Source: Cryptomeria japonica | Lineage: Eukaryota > Streptophyta > Pinopsida > Cupressales > Cupressaceae | Direction: 5' to 3' | Assembly: GCF_030272615.1 (NCBI RefSeq) | Contig: NC_081407.1 | Location: 374,019,087 to 374,083,086, forward strand | Length of the DNA: 64,000 bases | Shown: piece after piece, positions 60,391 to 64,000 of the stretch | Numbering within the stretch: the stretch's first letter is position 1 | How the letters are laid out: each line of letters begins with the position of its first letter | Program-made: the position numbers and the translations under genes | Notes under the pieces: model-generated | What the model saw: only the letters and a program-made list of their open reading frames with translations | Told to the model about the DNA's origin: nothing | Databases searched by the model: none

Positions 60391-62037
60391 TGTTAGTCCC
60401 AACCGGTACTGAGAGGGGAGGGGTGAATCAACACTTTACTAGTTTTACACAATTAAAACTTTTAACTCAAGTCTGCACTAACTTAATATTCATCAATACA
60501 AATAATTACTGTAGAATAATATGCATGCATGAAAAGATACACAGTGACACCAAGATTTATCTCGTGGAAACCCAAATGGGAGAAAACCATGGTGTGAGTA
60601 GGAACTCATTAAAATTTTACTCTTCTGGAGTACGCCCGATGAAGAGCCATCTGTGTTAGGGGATTACAAAGACACTATTAGGTGCCACCCGGTTAAGGGA
60701 TTTTGTTTAAGGCCTCTTAGTGCCTTTACCCTATTAAAGGTAGCCTGGTTATAAGACTTAGAAACATCAATTAAGATGTCACCCGATTAAGGGATTTTAC
60801 AAAGGGACTTGTCAAAGTCCACCTGGCTAAGGGATTTCAATTGTAATGGTTAGAAAGAAACAAAAAGATGATCCGCTGGAGTAGCTACTGATAGCTTTAT
60901 CAGATCACAATGAAAACCATACTCTATCTGCACTGGTTGTGTCTGATCTGCACAACACTAGTTTGCTGCTTATACCTTTGGCTTTGCACTCTGTCGGTCA
61001 TTTGATCCTTGGCTCTCCACTCTGCCAGTCTTTTGACCCTCGGCTCTACACTCTGTCGGTTCTCTGACCCTCGACTCTTCATTTTGTCAGTCCTCTGATC
61101 CTCAGCTTTACACTCTGCCGATCTACTTCATACACTCTCTGCTCTATTAAATCTTTTAGCACTCCCTCACTTTCACTCTACACTTTGGATCGCCTCTTAC
61201 AAGATTTGCACTTTGCAAATTTTACGATCAAGAATTTTTGAATGAACTCAAAAATACTTTATACACTTTCTATCGTCGCCTTTAGGTGTTTCCTCAATCA
61301 AAGCAATCACAGATTTCAGAGGATTTCAAATTCAAAATCTCCCACTCTTTCTTTGCGTGCCCTGCAACAAATCCATTAACTGCTCAACCAAATTTGCCAC
61401 TGCATCCCCCAAAAATAGTGACTTCTAGTTGAGTCCAATTTTTTAAATGCAAACTAGAAAATTCACAAGTAATCATGGCCTAACTGCACGATGACTGAAG
61501 TTGACTTCACCAACCTTTAGTTTGGCATAGACACAAACTCACCGACTCACCCTTTGCCACCACAACTAAATAACCGATCATCACTTCGAGATTTTATGCA
61601 AACACCTATCTTCCTTCTACTTCATCGATTTATCGGTATACCACTGTGCTCTCCATTGTCGGATCATCCTTTGATGCCGATTTGTAGTGATTCTATCAAG
61701 TCTCTTCTCTTGTTTACCAATGAGTTTTTAGTTTTCATACAACCTCAAGCCTTCTTGCCTAAGTCACCTTTGGTGACTTCATTATCATCATAATGACCAA
61801 CCTGAAGATCTGACCTCAACATCGATCTTCTTGAGTGATAGACCAGTTAGCTTAGTTTATCTTCTCTTGAGTTGATTGAACCTTGATCACTTGTCTCTTA
61901 TGTTGTTTCCATGTTGTTTACAAGTCATAACCTTTTCCACTGAGATACACCACTCCACCGGTCAGTGTTAGACATCAATGATAAATCTCAACAAGTATAC
62001 TGGTTCTCTGGATTAACCAGTTTTATCAATGCCAACA
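60391..62037. repeat. Probable solo LTR, 1,647 bp
   Basis: Starts TGTTAGTCCCAACCGG and ends ATCAATGCCAACA, with 4 of 5 flanking bases alike (atatg left, gtatg right). No coding sequence inside. The first 500 bases repeat a ccacccggttaagggatttt motif (60690, 60781, 60829), and a minisatellite lies at 60976-61125. Orientation and superfamily are not certain. Confidence 0.5.
60976..61125. repeat. Minisatellite of about 33 bp, five copies
   Basis: Unit like cggctctacactctgtcggt followed by ctctgaccct; copies differ at several positions. Inside the probable solo LTR. Confidence 0.7.
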
Positions 62038-62305
62038 GTATGTATATGTATAATATGTAGATATGTAGATATTGTATGTATATATAATATGTGTATATAC
62101 ACACACACATATGTATGTATATATATAATATGTGTATGACGTATATATACATATATGTATGTTTATAATATATACATGTATAATATATATAATATGTGTG
62201 TATTATATGTATATATATGTACATGTACCTGTATGTTGATATACATTATCTTTTGATATCTTATTGTACATTGTATTCCTCTCTCTCTCTCTCTCTCTCT
62301 CTCTC
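62038..62305. repeat. AT/GT-rich microsatellites and a (CT)n tract
   Basis: Interrupted tatatgta/acacac repeats to 62240, then uninterrupted CT at 62279-62305. Confidence 0.85.
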
Positions 62306-62319
62306 AAGAACCCACAACA

Positions 62320-62540
62320 CCTAATGACATCATGTAAGGTCCCTTAGCACACATATGACCCCTTAAGACCATATGATGTTCTAACAAATGGGCGACCCCT
62401 TTATGACCCTACATGACCCCTAATGATGACATATGACCCCTTCAGACCATTTATGATATCTAAAGGGGTTATATGGTGTTGTAACACATGTGTCCTCAAT
62501 TAGGACCCCATGTGACCCCTAACGACATCATGTGACATCT
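62320..62540. repeat. Degenerate repeats of CATATGACCCCTTA type
   Basis: About eight copies of catatgacccctta, catgtgacccctaa and similar, often next to gacatcatgt. No coding role seen. Confidence 0.55.
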
Positions 62541-62606
62541 CTTCCTCTCCCCCCATCTCCCTCCCTCTCTTTTATATTCCTCTCCCTCCCTCACTCCCTT
62601 CCTCCC

Positions 62607-62655
<49 letters not shown>

Positions 62656-62800
62656 CTCTCTCTCCCTCTCTCTCACCCCTCTCTCTCTCTCTCTCCCCCT
62701 CTCTCTCTCTCCATCCCTCTCCCTCTCCTTCTCTCTCTCCCTCTCCCCCTTTCTCTCACTCTCCTCCCTCTCCCTCTCCCTCCCTCCCTTTTCCTTCACA
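62541..62800. repeat. CT/CCCTCT low-complexity tract
   Basis: Pyrimidine-only sequence for about 250 bases. Long frames on both strands here are artefacts of the repeat. Confidence 0.9.
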
Positions 62801-62816
62801 TTTTATTTACTTCAAG

Positions 62817-63245
62817 TAACGCGTACAAGGTTTTGATAAGTTAAAAGCATGTACGTGATACTTGGAATATGGACGTTGGTTTGTTGAGCATTTTTAGGGA
62901 CTAAAAGAACACATGGGTTACTGAACATATCACGTATGTGGTTATTGGACATACTTTTGGTTGCCCAACAACCTCAATGGCCTCAAAAGAAGTTTTTGAG
63001 GTCATTGAAGGCCCCACTACAACTGTTACTGCACTTCTATGACAATTTTATATGTAGAAGTAACTAAAATTTTTGTTTGCATAATTTCAAATGATTGAAT
63101 TGTTGTTCTTATTAGTTTGTTCAATGTTATTGTGAATTTTTAATAGTTTTGATTTAAAATAATAATGATAATGCTCAACTTTATGGTTATTTTATTGTTT
63201 AAGAACTTTTGTTTATATATATATGTGTAATATGATTCTATTTAG
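62817..63245. other. Spacer with no supported gene
   Basis: AT-rich; short repeats of the type cgtacgtgatact / cacgtatgtggttat only. Confidence 0.35.
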
Positions 63246-63360
63246 GACAATCGGTATTAACAATAGGAAAGAACAAGTGGGGAACGGTGGAACAAAGGGA
63301 GGTTGAAAAGGAAAGACAAAGGCGGCGTATGAAGAAATTATGTGACATAAGAACAATGGT

Positions 63361-63996
63361 ATGTCATCGTCAACATCTCAATTCAATTTACCAAACAAAC
63401 ATAATGCAATTGAAGAAGAGATCACAATGAATAATCAAACAAACAATGAAGATGCACCAACAACATTTGATTTACCCTATGAACCTAATGCAATTGAAGA
63501 AGAGACCACATTAAATATTCAATTAAATGATGAACATACATTGGCTCTATTTGATGTGATGAATGTACCTAATTCATGCAATGCACCGATGTTAACACCT
63601 CCTAGAATCATTCATAGGAAACCAAAGTATATAATTAATATTGATGAGAATATTTTGAAGCCAATGCTCGATAAAATGAATGAACGAACTTGTAGGAGAA
63701 TGGTTAAAAGAATATGGAAAAACTATTTTGAAAACTTAAATCAAACTACAAGATGCCAATTAATTGTTGAAATGATTAAAAAATTGAAGTTTAGAGAGAC
63801 AATGAAAATTCTAGGCCTAAGATCATCCAAAAGTAATAACGAAATAACTACTGTGAGAAATCTATTTGATGCATATCAAGCTATTGGTTCAAAATCATGT
63901 ACTAAAGATTCTAATGTTACTCGACATGTTATTACATCAACCATAATGAGCAAGAAAATAAAAAAAGATCGTTTGATAAGCAAAACAAGTAAGTAA
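63361..63996 (+). CDS. Hypothetical protein or exon, 211 codons
   Basis: Uninterrupted frame from ATG 63361, unusual in this decayed window. The N-terminus contains two similar acidic blocks (HNAIEEEITMNNQ and PNAIEEETTLNIQ), the rest is basic and helix-prone (NERTCRRMVKRIWKNYFENL, IKKLKFRETMKILGLRSSKS). The frame closes at TAA 63994, but GTAAGTAA at 63989 could be a splice donor, so it may be one exon of a longer gene past the window. Upstream (63270-63358) another frame also looks coding (KERQRRRMKKLC). I recognise no family; it may be part of another transposon. Confidence 0.45.
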   Translation: MSSSTSQFNLPNKHNAIEEEITMNNQTNNEDAPTTFDLPYEPNAIEEETTLNIQLNDEHTLALFDVMNVPNSCNAPMLTPPRIIHRKPKYIINIDENILKPMLDKMNERTCRRMVKRIWKNYFENLNQTTRCQLIVEMIKKLKFRETMKILGLRSSKSNNEITTVRNLFDAYQAIGSKSCTKDSNVTRHVITSTIMSKKIKKDRLISKTSK

Positions 63997-64000
63997 TTAA

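Noticed and set aside
62532-62819. 95-codon and 75-codon frames in the CT tract
   Set aside because: Pure low-complexity translation (Ser/Leu/Pro or Arg/Glu repeats).

Overview
The window looks like nuclear DNA of a seed plant, and its size, AT-richness and load of old degraded LTR retrotransposons suggest a large repeat-rich genome. A gymnosperm such as a conifer is my best guess, but nothing here proves it. I see no intact host gene, rRNA, tRNA or CRISPR array. Almost every recognisable protein segment belongs to a Ty3/gypsy-type LTR retrotransposon or its remnant.

Layout. (E1) Before 1 to 7582, minus strand: a gag-only element with 1,055-bp LTRs, a primer-binding-like site, a polypurine tract, a broken Gag and a degenerate protease, but no reverse transcriptase or integrase. 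(Spacer) 7583-15757: mostly unannotatable, with a coiled-coil ORF fossil, an E1-type LTR-like repeat, two short duplications and the 3' end of an older Tat-type element in plus orientation. (E2) 15758-31922, minus strand: a complete 16.2-kb Tat-lineage element with two 766-bp LTRs, an ACACA target duplication, one long gag-protease-RT-dual RNase H-integrase frame broken by point mutations, a G-patch, and a separate plus-strand (antisense) gene for a plant mobile domain (PMD) protein with its own TATA box and a spliceable intron. (E3) 32095-38346, minus strand: an older chromovirus with an initiator-Met-type primer site and a chromodomain. (Spacer) 38347-48687: two isolated LTR-like pieces, an unidentified degenerate coding stretch and short repeats. 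(E4) about 48688-58387, plus strand: a second, very decayed gag-plus-pseudoprotease element related to E1, interrupted by a minus-strand LTR. (Right end) a tRNA-derived SINE, a (TA)n tract, a likely 1.65-kb solo LTR, CT-rich microsatellites, and an open 211-codon frame of unknown nature at 63361-63996.

How the parts relate. E2 is the only element with a full set of replication domains, but its integrase catalytic Glu codon now reads Lys, its RT has a one-base frameshift, and about a dozen stops break the polyprotein. E1 and E4 have Gag and a protease-like fold with D-P-S in place of the D-S/T-G signature; if ever mobile they depended on enzymes from a full element. The strongest signals are the antisense PMD gene inside E2, the near-exclusive use of TAG among its many in-frame stops (as expected from C-to-T change at CAG sites methylated in CHG context), and a short CACAGACGCG minisatellite placed in the 5' noncoding part of both the sense and the antisense transcription units of E2. 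All identifications come from reading the sequence by eye; identities and counts are approximate.
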